Of a DNA stretch of 12,796 nucleotides, positions 5,965 through 12,646 are shown piece after piece. Numbering within the stretch: position 1 is the stretch's first letter; each line of letters starts with the position of its first letter. The stretch is from positions 1 through 12,796 of the forward strand of contig JAGAEB010000097.1 in assembly GCA_017613335.1 (NCBI GenBank). Direction: 5' to 3'. The stretch is from Methanosarcinaceae archaeon. GTDB taxonomy: Archaea > Halobacteriota > Methanosarcinia > Methanosarcinales > Methanosarcinaceae. A program made the translations under genes and the position numbers. Below the pieces are notes generated by a model. The model was not told the DNA's origin and searched no databases. It was given only the letters and a program-made list of their open reading frames with translations.

Positions 5965-6085
5965 CAGCGGATCCGTGCACCCGCAGGACGCACGGATCCT
6001 GCTGAATCTTTTCTTCCGATTTCTTCCGTTTTTTTGATTTTTCTTCCGTTTTTTATTTTGCTTCCGTTTTTTTCTCTTCCGGTTT
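5965..6085 (+). terminator. Hairpin plus T-rich degenerate repeat ending the FTR operon
   Basis: GGATCCGTGC (5969-5978) and GCACGGATCC (5990-5999) form a perfect 10-bp stem with an 11-base loop. CAGC/GCTG on the outside adds four more pairs across one bulged base. From 6009 to 6081 the motif CTTCCG recurs at 6013, 6023, 6043, 6061 and 6076, mostly followed by T6-T7. Several T tracts suit archaeal termination on the plus strand. The same stem lies beyond the end of the convergent gene at 6140, so it may separate both units. Confidence 0.7.
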
Positions 6086-6139
6086 TACCGGTCTTTTAAT
6101 TCAGTCCGGATCGGAATGTCATCGTCTGCGATCATCTTT

Positions 6140-7006
6140 TTACGACAATCTGCGCGGCTGCTTCTGTTCCGGGAGTTCCGGAAGGGGCGGCGTGCTGACA
6201 AGAACAGGCGACTTCACGTATTTGGCTCTCTCAAGAAGGAGCTCTTTTCCCGCCTGTGAAAATGCGACGAGGGGGACGGCCGTTCCGACCTGCGCGAGCG
6301 GTCTGATCGTCCGGAGTGATTCCGATGCGCAGAGCGTACAGATATCCGTCACTTCGGCGAATTTTCCGGCTTCGCATTCTCTGAATCCGGTCGTGTGGAC
6401 GCCGATGATGATGATCTGCGGCACATCTCCCTTTTCCTTTTTCAGGGATTCCTGCCACGCGCGGATCTCTTCTGCCGTCTTCAGGTCAGCCACTGTGACG
6501 GCGATCTTTTTGAAACCGATCACATAAGCCGCTTTTACACCGGAGACCGGATCGATCACCGCCGTATTTTCATCAAGGACGAACCCGTTTCTCTGACGGA
6601 TGGCTGCGATCGTCTCAGGGATCGGCTCCGTGTAAACGAGTCCCGAGATCCTTGCGCCGATTCCCTGAACGAGAGACGGATTCGCCGTCAGAACGGTTCC
6701 CGCGCCGTCGCAGGCCGTTACCGTCATATCCAGAAGACCGTGTTCCAGACCGGAATACATGACTTCGGATGCGCCGAAACTGACGAAATCATCGAATCCG
6801 TCCAGCTGACGGTGATCTGTAAAAAGACCGAAATCGCGGATCCTGAACTCTGTGTTCTTCCGGACTTCTTCCGCAGTGATCTGTTTTATGCCGCGGACCT
6901 TGTCAAAGAGAGGACACCAATCAAGAGCCGGTTCACCCACTTCAACGACTTTTCCGTCTTCAACAACGACACGCGTTTTCCCGAGAAGTTCCATAATGTG
7001 CTTCAT
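6140..7006 (-). CDS. Methanogenesis marker protein 8 (DUF2099 family)
   Basis: 288 residues matching the pattern I know for methanogenesis marker protein 8, a family essentially confined to methanogens and relatives. Visible landmarks are WCPLFDKVRGI (30-40), RIRDFGLFTDHR (55-66), FGASEVMYSGL (77-87), TACDGAGTVLTANPSLVQG (97-115), GVHTTGF (202-208) and DICTLCASESLRTIRPLAQ (221-239). Conserved-looking Cys are at 31, 99, 211, 223 and 226, the last two as CxxC, which suggests a metal or redox site. The biochemical role is not established; linkage to methyl-coenzyme M reductase maturation is inferred from co-occurrence only. ATG 7006 has GAGGG about eight bases upstream. It lies 74 bases after truD on the same strand with no TATA box or terminator between, so the two are probably co-transcribed. 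Confidence 0.85.
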   Translation of the reverse strand: MKHIMELLGKTRVVVEDGKVVEVGEPALDWCPLFDKVRGIKQITAEEVRKNTEFRIRDFGLFTDHRQLDGFDDFVSFGASEVMYSGLEHGLLDMTVTACDGAGTVLTANPSLVQGIGARISGLVYTEPIPETIAAIRQRNGFVLDENTAVIDPVSGVKAAYVIGFKKIAVTVADLKTAEEIRAWQESLKKEKGDVPQIIIIGVHTTGFRECEAGKFAEVTDICTLCASESLRTIRPLAQVGTAVPLVAFSQAGKELLLERAKYVKSPVLVSTPPLPELPEQKQPRRLS

Positions 7007-7077
7007 AAATACATCCCTCTGAATTCTTCTGTATGATCGTGATCTCTTTTTTCAGTGTTCTCAACTTTTGATTTTTG

Positions 7078-7153
7078 GCTTCATACCCGATTATTGGTTT
7101 CGTATCCGATTATTGATTTCATATCCGATTTTTGGTTTCGTATCCGATTTTTG
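7078..7153. repeat. Tandem array: four 19-bp units overlapping the truD 3' end
   Basis: Four contiguous 19-bp units start at 7078, 7097, 7116 and 7135. The unit is RYTTCRTAYCCGATTWTTG on the plus strand and differs between copies at only a few positions. The truD stop codon (7081-7083) lies inside the first unit, so nearly the whole array is coding on the minus strand. Since 19 is not a multiple of three, each unit is read in a different frame. Confidence 0.95.
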
Positions 7154-8526
7154 CCGGATCGCATATTCCGCGGATCGGTCTTCATATATTCTCTCAGGAC
7201 AGTCGTGGCATAGCTGCCTTTGGGCAGGCTGAATGTCAGCCTCATCGCCGTCTTTCCTTCGCTGCCTTCGGAATCGTCCGGAAAGACTTCGACGGCCGGA
7301 TCGACTTCAAGAAGGATTTCTTTTCTCATACCTTTTGAAGCCACTTCCGGAAATGACGGGATCCTGAAATCATCAGGGACATGACCGCATTCATCCAGGA
7401 TGCGCCTTTCGATCTCCCCCATCGGACCTTCCGCAAAAGCGGATTCATAGCCGATCAGCGGCGCCGTAACAAATGCTCTTCTGCGCCTGAGGAGATTATT
7501 GATGCCGTCGATATTTTCTTCCGTCACTCTTTCAAGGCGGGACGGGTCAGGTGTTCCGTCTTTGGCGCGGTAGCAGACGATATCCCCCTGAACCGCTTCA
7601 TTCAGTTTCAGACCGCTTCTGAGCCTTTCCGATATGATCTTGTTGAACATGTATGACTGCTCGGCATGAACGAACATCATGCAGAGATTTTTCGGAAGTG
7701 TCATGAATGCGCCGGCGGCATCATCCGGGTCTGCCGAAAGGTGATTCAGCATCGCTTTTTCATGTCCCAGATAATCCGGAAATCTCTGAAAAGCTCCTTT
7801 CAGATCGCCCGTTTCCGCCACATAAGCTCTGGCCCGGCAGGTTTCTTCCGCTTCATCCGGCCAGATCTCCGAAATGTAACGCATGGCCGCTTTTTTGATA
7901 TCGCCCGAAATGATGTCTTTTCCGACAAGATGCGTGACCGGCCTTGTCGATCCGAAACGCTGGATGCCGAAGAAATTCGGAACGCCGCCGGCTTTCCTGA
8001 TGGCCTCCGTCGTTTCCGCAGCGCATTTTTCGGCCTCTTCCTGCGACATGCGGATATCTCTCACGATGATCTCAAAACGGTTCCCCTCGAGATCTCCCAG
8101 ATTGATCCCGTTCCGGGCCCGTCCGAGGACTCTGACTTCTATATCTTTCATATGAATGTTTTCAACATCGGAAGCATCCACATCATAAATGCTCATTTTC
8201 TGCGTCGTCACGGCTCTTTTGTCCTTGGTCCCCGCCAGACCGATCCTTTTGTAACTGATCCCGAGGATCTTTGAAAAGGCTTTCAGAAAATGATGGGTAT
8301 CCCAGTTCGTTTTCCTGAGTTCCGTAATGAGATACTTCCCGGAATCCCCCGTTTTTATTTCTGAAATCTCTTCCACGACAAAATCTTCCGGACTTTTTTT
8401 CAGAACGCCGTCAAGACCCGGGGTCTCCGTACTGTACAAAAGAACACCTGTCATCCGGTCCGGAAAAGGAACGGACGATGATGCATCATCGTTTAAAGTC
8501 ACAGGGTAATCTTTCATCTCACTCAT
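7081..8526 (-). CDS. truD: tRNA pseudouridine synthase TruD/Pus7 family
   Basis: 481 residues. The enzyme isomerises uridine to pseudouridine in tRNA (U13 in the family; archaeal and eukaryotic Pus7 relatives also modify U35 of tRNA-Tyr). The TruD signature GLAGTKDKRAVTTQ spans 96-109, with catalytic Asp102. NFFGIQRFGSTRPVTH is at 184-199 and the insertion (TRUD) domain occupies roughly the following 180 residues. The fold ends near YATTVLREYM. The last 23 residues, ending ETNNRV, come entirely from the 19-bp array and have no family counterpart that I know, so the gene seems to have been extended by repeat growth. ATG 8526 lies about 30 bases after a TATA box, suggesting a nearly leaderless mRNA. 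mmp8 follows on the same strand. Confidence 0.93.
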   Translation of the reverse strand: MSEMKDYPVTLNDDASSSVPFPDRMTGVLLYSTETPGLDGVLKKSPEDFVVEEISEIKTGDSGKYLITELRKTNWDTHHFLKAFSKILGISYKRIGLAGTKDKRAVTTQKMSIYDVDASDVENIHMKDIEVRVLGRARNGINLGDLEGNRFEIIVRDIRMSQEEAEKCAAETTEAIRKAGGVPNFFGIQRFGSTRPVTHLVGKDIISGDIKKAAMRYISEIWPDEAEETCRARAYVAETGDLKGAFQRFPDYLGHEKAMLNHLSADPDDAAGAFMTLPKNLCMMFVHAEQSYMFNKIISERLRSGLKLNEAVQGDIVCYRAKDGTPDPSRLERVTEENIDGINNLLRRRRAFVTAPLIGYESAFAEGPMGEIERRILDECGHVPDDFRIPSFPEVASKGMRKEILLEVDPAVEVFPDDSEGSEGKTAMRLTFSLPKGSYATTVLREYMKTDPRNMRSGKNRIRNQKSDMKSIIGYETNNRV

Positions 8527-8551
8527 ATATGATACTCAACTCCGTAAATCC

Positions 8552-8562
8552 ATATAAAAAAA
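8552..8562 (-). promoter_or_regulatory. TATA box of truD
   Basis: The minus strand reads TTTTTTTATATGG, preceded by CGA. The distance to ATG 8526 predicts a transcript starting within a few bases of the start codon, so truD is probably leaderless. Confidence 0.6.
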
Positions 8563-8670
8563 TCGTCTGCAGCCAGGTCGTCTCTTCATCTTTCCGAAGA
8601 CCGGTCCCGTCCTTTTGCCCTGCTTTTTCGTTTTCATTATCTTCTGATCCGTTTTCCTTTTCGTTCTTCT

Positions 8671-8849
8671 CCTTTTCGTTATCTTCTTTTTTCGTTATCT
8701 TCTCCTTTTCGTTATCTTCTTTTTTCGTTATCTTCTCCTTTTCGTTAACTTCTTTATCTTTTCCTTTTCGTTAACTTCTTTATCTTTTCCTTTTCGTTAA
8801 CTTCTTTATCTTTTCCTTTTCGTTAACTTCTTTATCTTTTCCTTTTCGT
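8671..8849. repeat. Compound tandem array: two 33-bp then four 26-bp units
   Basis: Two identical 33-bp units (8671-8703, 8704-8736) are followed without a gap by four identical 26-bp units (from 8737, 8763, 8789 and 8815) and a 9-base partial unit (8841-8849). Both unit types begin CCTTTTCGTTA, then diverge to TCTTCTTTTTTCG or ACTTCTTTATCTTTT. The 33-bp unit itself contains a near repeat of TTTTCGTTATCTTCT. The copies are identical, which points to recent expansion. The array fills much of the truD-pta divergent spacer (8527-9047). Confidence 0.95.
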
Positions 8850-8937
8850 CCTTCCTGTCCGTCTGACGTTCCGGTATCGTCTTTGTCCGATTCCCTATCG
8901 TCATATGTCGTCATTTTGTCCGATGATTTCCGAAATT

Positions 8938-8946
8938 GTAATATAC
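8938..8946 (+). promoter_or_regulatory. TATA box candidate of pta-ackA
   Basis: TGTAATATACA preceded by CGAAAT (a fair BRE) is the best TATA-like site between the array and the pta start. A transcript would begin near 8968-8972, leaving a leader of about 75-80 bases that contains the foldable element at 8979-9031. Confidence 0.5.
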
Positions 8947-8978
8947 AATCATTACTTTTTGAGGGGAAGTCAAAATTT

Positions 8979-9031
8979 ATGCGCTGTCAGGCTCCGCCTG
9001 TCCGCCGGATCTCAGGACCGGCACAGCGCAT
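8979..9031 (+). promoter_or_regulatory. Candidate three-way-junction RNA in the pta leader
   Basis: P1 is ATGCGCTGT (8979-8987) with ACAGCGCAT (9023-9031), nine perfect pairs. P2 is CAGGC/GCCTG (8988-9000) with a TCC loop and abuts P1 directly. Three bases (TCC, 9001-9003) follow. P3 is GCCGG/CCGGC (9004-9022) with a nine-base loop and abuts the closing P1 strand. Nearly every base is used, the usual look of a folded RNA rather than chance. The pta ribosome-binding site GGTGG starts at 9039, eight bases after P1, so folding could affect translation. It does not match a riboswitch class I know. The segment is also open in the pta frame with an ATG at 8979, so an N-terminal extension remains possible. 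Confidence 0.55.
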
Positions 9032-9047
9032 CCATCCGGTGGTCATC

Positions 9048-10040
9048 ATGAGCGCATTTTTGGAACAAATCGTGAGCAGAGCAAAGCAGAATAAGCAGAA
9101 GATCGTTCTTCCGGAAGGAACGGATGTCAGAACGATCGAAGCTGCTGCCAAAGTCACAGCACAGGGCATCGCCGACGTTGTCGTTTTAGGGCAGCCGGAA
9201 AAGATCGCCGCCTTCGGGATCGACCTGCCCGGCGTTGAGATCATCGATCCTGAAACATCAGATCTGCGCAGGGAATTCGCCGATCTTTTCTACGAACTCA
9301 GAAAAGCAAAAGGCGTGACACCTGAATCTGCTTTTGAAACCGTCAGGGATCCCCTTTACTTCGGTGTCATGATGGTCAAGACCGGAAAAGTCAACGGCAT
9401 GGTCGCAGGCGCCGCCAATTCCACATCAAACGTTCTCCGCCCGAGTCTCCAGATCCTCAAAACAGCACCCGGAACGAAACTCGTCTCCGCCTTTTTCATC
9501 ATGGCCGTTCCGAACTGCGAACTCGGCGAAAACGGCGTTTTCCTCTATTCTGATGCCGGTCTCAATGAGAACCCGGATGCAGACGCTTTATCCGAGATCG
9601 CGATATCTTCCGCCAAATCTTTCAAAGACCTCGTTCAGGCAGAACCCCGGATCGCCATGCTCTCCTATTCCACTTACGGCAGCGCCAAAAGCCCGCTGAC
9701 GGAAAAAGTCATCGAAGCCACGAAACTTGCCAAAGAAAAAAGACCCGATCTCCTCCTTGACGGCGAACTCCAGGTCGACGCCGCCATCGTTCCGAAGGTC
9801 GCCGCCTCCAAAGCGCCGGGAAGCCCGATCGAAGGAAACGCCAACGTCCTCATTTTCCCGGATCTCGATGCCGGAAACATCGCCTACAAACTCACCCAGA
9901 GACTGGCCAAAGCAGAAGCCTACGGCCCGATCACACAGGGCATCGCAAAACCGGTCAACGATCTCTCGCGCGGATGCAGTTCCGATGACATCGTCGGCGT
10001 CGTTGCGATCACCTGTGTCCAGGCACAGAACGGGAACTGA
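9048..10040 (+). CDS. pta: Phosphate acetyltransferase (phosphotransacetylase)
   Basis: 330 residues, close to the 333 of the Methanosarcina thermophila enzyme. It transfers the acetyl group between acetyl phosphate and CoA in the cytoplasm. Landmarks: LPEGTDVRTIEAAAKV (21-36), MVAGAANSTSNVLRP (118-132), SDAGLNENPDADALSEIA (168-185) and ITQGIAKPVNDLSRGCSSDD (295-314). Aligned with M. thermophila, Ser307, Arg308 and Asp314 correspond to its Ser309, Arg310 and Asp316, and Cys157 to Cys159. ATG 9048 is chosen because MSAFLEQI matches the family start and GGTGG (9039-9043) lies five bases before it. An in-frame ATG at 8979, twelve bases after GGGG, would add 23 residues. It is followed by ackA after 69 bases, the same order as in Methanosarcina. 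Confidence 0.97.
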   Translation: MSAFLEQIVSRAKQNKQKIVLPEGTDVRTIEAAAKVTAQGIADVVVLGQPEKIAAFGIDLPGVEIIDPETSDLRREFADLFYELRKAKGVTPESAFETVRDPLYFGVMMVKTGKVNGMVAGAANSTSNVLRPSLQILKTAPGTKLVSAFFIMAVPNCELGENGVFLYSDAGLNENPDADALSEIAISSAKSFKDLVQAEPRIAMLSYSTYGSAKSPLTEKVIEATKLAKEKRPDLLLDGELQVDAAIVPKVAASKAPGSPIEGNANVLIFPDLDAGNIAYKLTQRLAKAEAYGPITQGIAKPVNDLSRGCSSDDIVGVVAITCVQAQNGN

Positions 10041-10109
10041 AGCAGGACCGCAGCAGGATCCGGAAATTTCATCACGAAGAAAAAGTACTGAAAACAAGGG
10101 AGTGAGATC

Positions 10110-11327
10110 ATGAAAGTACTCGTTGTCAACGCAGGCAGTTCTTCATTAAAATACCAGCTTATCGATGTGGAATCCCACAAAGTCCTCGCCAAAGGTCTCT
10201 GCGACCGCATCGGCGCAGACGGTCCTTTCCTCAAACACGGCATCGACAAAGATGAGATCGTCATTCACTGTGACCTCAAAACACACAAAGAAGCCATCGA
10301 ACAGGTTCTCGCCCTCCTTGTCGACAAAGACCGCGGCGTCATCAAAAGCCTGAAAGAGATCGATGCCTGCGGCCACCGCATCATCCACGGCGGCGAGTTC
10401 TTCCATGGTGCCGTCCTCATCAACGATGAAGTCAAAGAACATATCGATGAATGCGCTATTCTGGCACCGCTCCACAACAAAGCGCATCTGATGGGTATCA
10501 ACGGCTGTCAGGAACTCATGCCCGACATCCCGCACATCGCGGTCTTCGACACGGCCTTCCACCAGACGATGCCGCCGATGGCCTACATGTATGCGATCCC
10601 TTACGAATATTATGAAAAATACAAGATCCGCAGATACGGCTTCCACGGAACGTCCCACAAATACGTCGCCGGCCGCGTTGCCGAACTGACCGGCGTCCCG
10701 CTGAGCGCACAGAAAGTCATCACCTGCCACCTCGGCAACGGATCAAGCCTTGCCGCGATCAAAAACGGAAAAGTCATCGATACGTCCATGGGTTTCACGC
10801 CGCTCGCCGGCCTCGTCATGGGCAGCCGCTGCGGCAACATCGACCCGTCGATCGTAACTTTCCTGATGGAAAAAGAAAATATCAGTCCGCGCCGCATGAC
10901 GGATATCATGAACAAGGAGTCGGGTCTTCTTGCTATCTCCGGCGTCAGCAATGATGTCCGCGATGTCGAAAAGGCTGCAGACGCCGGAAACGAACGCGCC
11001 AGACGCGCCTATGACACATACGCCTACCGCGTCCGTCAGTACATCGGCCAGTACGCAGCCTCCATGGGCGGCGTCGATACGATCGTCTTCACAGCCGGCA
11101 TCGGTGAAAACAGTTCCCGCATGAGATCCATCATGACCGAGGGTCTCGAATTCATGGGCATCAAGATCGATGAAGAGAAAAACAAACAGGCCCGCGGCGT
11201 TGAAATGGAAATCACGGGAGAAGGATCGAAAGTCCGCGTTTTCGTCATCCCGACGAATGAAGAATATATGATCGCTCTTGATACAAAGAAGATCGTGACC
11301 GAAGGGCTGACCGAACTCGAAGAGTGA
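10110..11327 (+). CDS. ackA: Acetate kinase
   Basis: 405 residues (the M. thermophila enzyme has 408). It converts acetate plus ATP to acetyl phosphate plus ADP; with Pta this activates acetate to acetyl-CoA in acetoclastic methanogens or makes ATP in reverse. Family motifs: VVNAGSSSLKYQL (5-17), GHRIIHGG (88-95), FDTAFHQTMPP (146-156), RYGFHGTSHKYV (174-185), HLGNGSS (206-212), GFTPLAGLVMGSRCG (228-242), FTAGIGENS (327-335) and IPTNEE (380-385). Catalytic or substrate residues seen: Asn7, Arg90, Asp147, His179, Arg240 and Glu384. ATG 10110 has GGGAGTGA at 10098-10105. It is probably co-transcribed with pta from the promoter near 8938 and ends in a clear hairpin terminator at 11347. Confidence 0.98.
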   Translation: MKVLVVNAGSSSLKYQLIDVESHKVLAKGLCDRIGADGPFLKHGIDKDEIVIHCDLKTHKEAIEQVLALLVDKDRGVIKSLKEIDACGHRIIHGGEFFHGAVLINDEVKEHIDECAILAPLHNKAHLMGINGCQELMPDIPHIAVFDTAFHQTMPPMAYMYAIPYEYYEKYKIRRYGFHGTSHKYVAGRVAELTGVPLSAQKVITCHLGNGSSLAAIKNGKVIDTSMGFTPLAGLVMGSRCGNIDPSIVTFLMEKENISPRRMTDIMNKESGLLAISGVSNDVRDVEKAADAGNERARRAYDTYAYRVRQYIGQYAASMGGVDTIVFTAGIGENSSRMRSIMTEGLEFMGIKIDEEKNKQARGVEMEITGEGSKVRVFVIPTNEEYMIALDTKKIVTEGLTELEE

Positions 11328-11346
11328 TCCGCGATCGGTCAGGAAA

Positions 11347-11400
11347 GCCGGAAACATCTGATCCGTTTCCGGCCGTCACTTCCTTTTTTCTTTTTCCTTC
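11347..11400 (+). terminator. Terminator of pta-ackA
   Basis: GCCGGAAAC (11347-11355) and GTTTCCGGC (11365-11373) form a perfect 9-bp stem with a nine-base loop, 20 bases after the ackA stop. A T-rich run with T6 and T5 follows at 11384-11396. The 30-bp array starts directly after. Confidence 0.75.
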
Positions 11401-11550
11401 CTTCTTCATCCTTTCTTTTTTCAGTCAGGCTGCCTCATCCTTCCACTTTTTCGGTCAGGCTGCTTCATCCTTCCACTTTTTCGGTCAGGCTGCTTCATCC
11501 TTCCACTTTTTCGGTCAGGCTGCTTCATCCTTTCTCTTTTTCAGTCAGAC
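11401..11550. repeat. Tandem array: five 30-bp units between convergent genes
   Basis: Exactly five 30-bp units start at 11401, 11431, 11461, 11491 and 11521. The middle three are almost identical: TGCTTCATCCTTCCAC, then T5, then CGGTCAGGC. The first and last have TTTCTTTT-type and CAGTCAG variants, so divergence sits at both edges. Traces of the motif (CTTCATC) continue into the 3' end of the DUF62 gene, whose stop codon at 11557-11559 lies in such a motif. In one plus-strand frame the unit reads as the 10-residue repeat QAASSFHFFG, which I regard as accidental. Confidence 0.95.
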
Positions 11551-11556
11551 CGTTCT

Positions 11557-12609
11557 TCATCCGTTCGTTTCCTGCTCCGCCTGTTCTTCATCTGTCCGTT
11601 TTTCTGTTATCCTGATCGTCAGGCGGCATCCGTCTTCCGTCCTGAACCCTCTTTCTTCAGAATATTTCTTTGCGGATCCTTCCGTGACGGCGAATTCCAG
11701 CGTTCCGAAACTTCCTTTGAGGAGAACAGGCGTACCGCGGGCGGCTTCTGAATATGTTCCGACGATCTTTGCCTTTATTTTTTCCGCCTTTTTCTTATCC
11801 GTCTTTTTCTTTTCCGCATCCTTCTTTCCGGTCTTCTCCTGTTCAGGATTTCCGGCGTCTTTTTCTTCATCGTCCTGTCCGATCTCAGCTGTCAGATTTT
11901 CCTGTCCGGAGAATCCCGTTTTGTCATAAAGGGCTTCATACGGCAGCGATGTGATCATATTCCCGAAATCATCTGTCAGAAGGACCGTCGTCCGGATGAC
12001 GATCCCGTCTTCCCCGGATAATGATCCCTCAATGATGTTTTCAGAGACGGGCGGCCGGACAATCCCGGCCGGATCGATTCTCTTCCCGAGATCTTCCGGA
12101 AAGCAGCCGTTTGCCAGAGCGGCGGCCGCCGGCGCAAAAATGTCTCTGCCGTGAAATGTCTTCGATGAGTTCCCGAAAAGCGGCAGAGACTCGTCAATGA
12201 CAAAAACATCCGGAATGTCACCTGATCTCCGGTCAGATGCAGGAACGATCCCGGAAAGATCTGTTCCGCCGGCATCGCCGAAAGATGCCCGGACCAGAAG
12301 GCCGTTATCCGGCCCGATGAAATACCGGTCCGGTCCCCTGCAGCGGATCAGGAGCGCCTTTCTGGAAGAGCCGACTCCCGGATCAACAACGGCAACATGG
12401 ATCGTCTTTTCCGGAAAGGCGGACGCGCACTGAGACAGAACGAGCGATCCTGCGGAGATATTCCCGGCCGGGATCTCATGGGTCATATCAATAATGAGCG
12501 CTTCGGGGCAGCCGGAAAGGATCTTTCCTTTCATCATCGCCGGATAGATCTTTCCGAAATCGGTCAGCAGCGTGATGACCGGGCGGACCATCATCTTATC
12601 AGTTTCCAT
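11557..12609 (-). CDS. SAM hydroxide adenosyltransferase (DUF62 family) with a charged insertion
   Basis: 350 residues; typical members are around 255-280. The family hydrolyses S-adenosylmethionine to adenosine and methionine using an activated water. Visible: ITLLTDFG (12-19), DMTHEIP (41-47), AVVDPGVGSSR (73-83), YFIGPDNGLL (96-105), FHGRDIFAPAAA (152-163) and LLTDDFGN (210-217) in the C-terminal barrel. The Asp76-Arg83-His153 triad known from the Pyrococcus enzyme is intact, and Asp17 is present. The excess length is mainly a Lys/Glu/Asp-rich, probably disordered insertion at about 243-281 (including KKDAEKKKTDKKKAEKIKAK), inside the barrel domain. The start ATG 12609 is preceded by GTGAT within the palindrome AGTGATCACT; starts at residues 6 or 7 are possible. 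Convergent with ackA. No TATA box is visible upstream, where an array lies. Confidence 0.92.
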   Translation of the reverse strand: METDKMMVRPVITLLTDFGKIYPAMMKGKILSGCPEALIIDMTHEIPAGNISAGSLVLSQCASAFPEKTIHVAVVDPGVGSSRKALLIRCRGPDRYFIGPDNGLLVRASFGDAGGTDLSGIVPASDRRSGDIPDVFVIDESLPLFGNSSKTFHGRDIFAPAAAALANGCFPEDLGKRIDPAGIVRPPVSENIIEGSLSGEDGIVIRTTVLLTDDFGNMITSLPYEALYDKTGFSGQENLTAEIGQDDEEKDAGNPEQEKTGKKDAEKKKTDKKKAEKIKAKIVGTYSEAARGTPVLLKGSFGTLEFAVTEGSAKKYSEERGFRTEDGCRLTIRITEKRTDEEQAEQETNG

Positions 12610-12646
12610 AAGTGATCACTGTCGCTGTTTTTTCCTGTCTCCGTCC

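Noticed and set aside
8478..8774. Plus-strand frame rich in SFSLSSFF repeats
   Set aside because: Antisense to the truD start, then a translation of the 33/26-bp array.
11324..11929. Plus-strand frame with a 10-residue repeat QAASSFHFFG
   Set aside because: The repeat arises because the 30-bp unit is divisible by three. The rest is antisense to the DUF62 gene, and the ackA terminator lies at its start.
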